The notes under the pieces are model-generated. The model was not told the DNA's origin. It saw nothing but the letters and a program-made list of their open reading frames with translations, and did no database searches. Positions 6,753-6,800 of a stretch of DNA of 6,800 bases are shown piece after piece. This stretch comes from Methanomassiliicoccaceae archaeon. GTDB lineage: Archaea > Thermoplasmatota > Thermoplasmata > Methanomassiliicoccales > UBA472. How positions within the stretch are numbered: position 1 is the first letter of the stretch; the number at the start of each line of letters is the position of its first letter. A program made the position numbers and the translations under genes. Where the stretch lies: the NCBI GenBank assembly GCA_016919565.1, contig JACXTO010000097.1, positions 1-6,800 of the forward strand, written 5' to 3'.

Positions 6753-6760
6753 CTATATAA
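6753..6760 (+). promoter_or_regulatory. Candidate TATA box of a divergent gene beyond the right edge
   Basis: CTATATAA on the plus strand, with AA directly upstream as a minimal BRE. The usual spacing would put the transcription start near 6782, so the transcribed gene would lie to the right of the window. The element is nearly symmetric and could read leftward, but the minus-strand flank (GGCCG) is a poorer BRE. No gene start is visible before position 6800. Confidence 0.45.
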
Positions 6761-6800
6761 CGGCCTTCCCCTTTTTCCGATAGGCACGCCGCAGTAACTC

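Larger units (their letters stand above)
6446..6800. other. Non-coding region between the pilus operon and a probable divergent gene
   Basis: About 355 bases without a convincing gene. From left to right it holds a weak GGGGGA ribosome-binding-like site before the pilin-like start, an AT-rich block with the likely operon TATA element, a 22-codon minus-strand reading frame with a GGAGG upstream (weak candidate only), a short dyad, an imperfect direct repeat, and the rightward TATA-like element. I see no tRNA, rRNA, CRISPR or insertion-sequence signature. The size and the two outward-facing promoter-like elements fit a shared regulatory region. Confidence 0.6.

Overview
The window looks archaeal. 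The evidence is a FlaI/GspE2-type secretion ATPase architecture, two FlaJ/TadC-like membrane platform proteins, a pilin-like protein with an archaeal class III (prepilin peptidase) signal, and TATA-like promoter elements combined with strong Shine-Dalgarno sites inside the operon. The moderately GC-rich composition and the look of the proteins fit Thermoplasmata/Methanomassiliicoccales-like euryarchaea. That placement is inference from general resemblance and was not tested by a search.

Layout. All five convincing genes lie on the minus strand and read from right to left as one compact operon: a pilin-like surface protein (6445-5507), a secretion/pilus ATPase (5491-3728), a first membrane platform protein (3738-2701), a second platform protein (2690-1782), and a second, paralogous ATPase (1777-80). 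Gene junctions run from an 11-base overlap to a 15-base gap. Each internal gene has a purine-rich ribosome binding site placed in or across the 3' end of the gene before it, which suggests translational coupling. Positions 1-79 hold no gene or terminator that I can see. Positions 6446-6800 are non-coding: an AT-rich likely operon promoter, a small dyad, an imperfect direct repeat, and a second TATA-like element that probably serves a gene starting to the right of the window on the plus strand.

How it works together (inference from family knowledge). The cluster encodes most of the core of a type IV filament machine: a cytoplasmic hexameric motor, a membrane platform split over two polypeptides as in Tad/Epd-like pili (the archaellum protein FlaJ is a single chain), and an exported subunit with pilin-type N-terminus. 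No prepilin peptidase, FlaH-like partner or archaellin is present, so this is more likely an adhesive or secretion pilus than an archaellum. The main oddity is the presence of two full-length motor ATPases in one operon flanking the platform pair. The distal one has lysine in place of the first histidine of the His box. A second, specialised motor is the most interesting hypothesis here.
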